This document shows positions 63,292 through 64,000 of a stretch of 64,000 bases of DNA, piece by piece. The DNA is taken from NCBI GenBank assembly GCA_030704615.1, contig CM060732.1, forward strand, positions 13,826,001 to 13,890,000, given 5' to 3'. This DNA is from Takakia lepidozioides (taxonomy: Eukaryota > Streptophyta > Takakiopsida > Takakiales > Takakiaceae). The position numbers and the translations under genes are program-made. The notes under the pieces are model-generated. The model saw only the letters and a list, made by a program, of their open reading frames with translations, made no database searches and was not told the origin of the DNA. Every line of letters begins with the position of its first letter. Position 1 is the stretch's first letter.

Positions 63292-64000
63292 CACACCCCT
63301 ACCAACAGGGAGTCGATGTCCTCATCGGCTTGTCCATTTTGTGGAAACGAACATCCAAGTTGTGGCGTCCCACATCAAGGAGTTTGTTTCCGTACCATGG
63401 CATCCCATGACAAAGAACCAAACCCCACACTTGACTCTACTCTCCACTAGCTAGTTCGGCCGACTTCCTCCAAGTCCCGGCCAAGGGTGGAGCCTCTCAA
63501 GCTCCTCCCTGTGCACTCTTCTTGGCTACTTCAAGGCCAAGGAACGATCCTCCCCGAGGATCGAATCGCCCTTACTACAACAACATTGTTTGCGACGCTC
63601 ATGATGCCGCTTTTGGCATCACCTTGAGCAAGGGTTCACCTCGAACCCTCTTTGACTAGGAAGATAAACTTGAACCAACCGCGCGCCCCAATCACTACAA
63701 TTAGGTCCGCCTTGGAATGCTGGCCTGAGGTACGGGAACACGCCGAAGCGCACTACGACTTCGTCCCGAGGCTACACGATTATAGTACGTGAACGGAAGC
63801 ACGTAGCTTCCGCGTTAGCCCGCACTACAAAGCAACCCCCTCGGTAGCGCAGTTATAGTATGCGCACGCGCCAGGTGCGCACTAGCACGTGAACTCCTAA
63901 AGAAGGCGCAAGTTTCCTTGCCTCTTGGATGGGAGTCACCCGATTTCGGCACTGCGCAAACACACGATTAAACCAATTTACCTCTCCCACTTTTGTAAGC
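63292..64000 (-). repeat. Probable 5' region of a second, inverted chromovirus D-type element
   Basis: 63780-64000 is the reverse complement of 59880-60066 with an internal addition. That makes it LTR-like sequence of D on the minus strand. 63292-63780 has no recognised coding text; a minus-strand phrase near 63400 could be a gag start. The window ends inside this repeat. Confidence 0.45.

Overview
The window is repeat-dominated nuclear DNA of a plant. I see Ty3/gypsy LTR retrotransposons, two CACTA (En/Spm) elements, a large cut-and-paste-like element, and pentatricopeptide-repeat (PPR) gene fragments of the 'DVVSWNAMI' kind. PPR fragments and tRNA-Met/tRNA-Arg-type primer sites point to a streptophyte, most likely a land plant; a non-flowering lineage is possible but unproven. 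No intact host gene, rRNA gene or CRISPR array was found. Nearly every coding region is broken.

Left part (1-25.5 kb). The tail of one copy of an unusual element, here called Z, lies at 1-1548, and a longer copy at 14920-25459. Z carries a decayed D-D-E transposase-like gene on the minus strand and, divergently, a decayed beta-class amino-methyltransferase-like gene on the plus strand. Its introns and spacers hold 23 copies of a near-perfect palindrome centred on GGCGCC. Between the Z copies sit gypsy element A (minus; gag, PR, RT, RNase H, IN, plus a further coiled-coil ORF region) and the 5' part of gypsy element B (minus).

Middle part (25.5-38 kb). Dispersed and tandem repeats are followed by a sparse region. 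Then comes a 5.8 kb LTR element C (31093-36850) with two 1.2 kb LTRs, a degenerate integrase and a long hydrophilic ORF of unknown function.

Right part (38-64 kb). A chromovirus D was split twice. A 1.8 kb insertion (38243-40007, 4-bp duplication AAGA) interrupts its integrase. An 18.8 kb insertion (40727-59566, 4-bp duplication AGAG) interrupts its chromodomain. Both insertions begin and end with the same modules (T, about 350 bp; S, 85 bp) and both contain parts of element M. M is a gypsy element that encodes gag, protease, a DNMT3-like cytosine methyltransferase, reverse transcriptase, integrase and a C-terminal PHD finger. M is itself interrupted by CACTA1 (51995-55990, duplication TGA) and by a second CACTA-derived block (about 43005-49133) with a TNP2/DUF4216 remnant. 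Both CACTA blocks carry PPR fragments and a shared captured segment. A rearranged copy of B ends the window.

The main point of interest is that two unrelated mobile elements in one 64 kb window, M and Z, each encode a DNA-methyltransferase-like protein of a different class, and one adds a chromatin-reader PHD finger. The methyltransferase, PHD, integrase, chromodomain, CACTA boundary and palindrome calls rest on motifs read directly. Activity, naming and novelty are inference, because no database search was possible.
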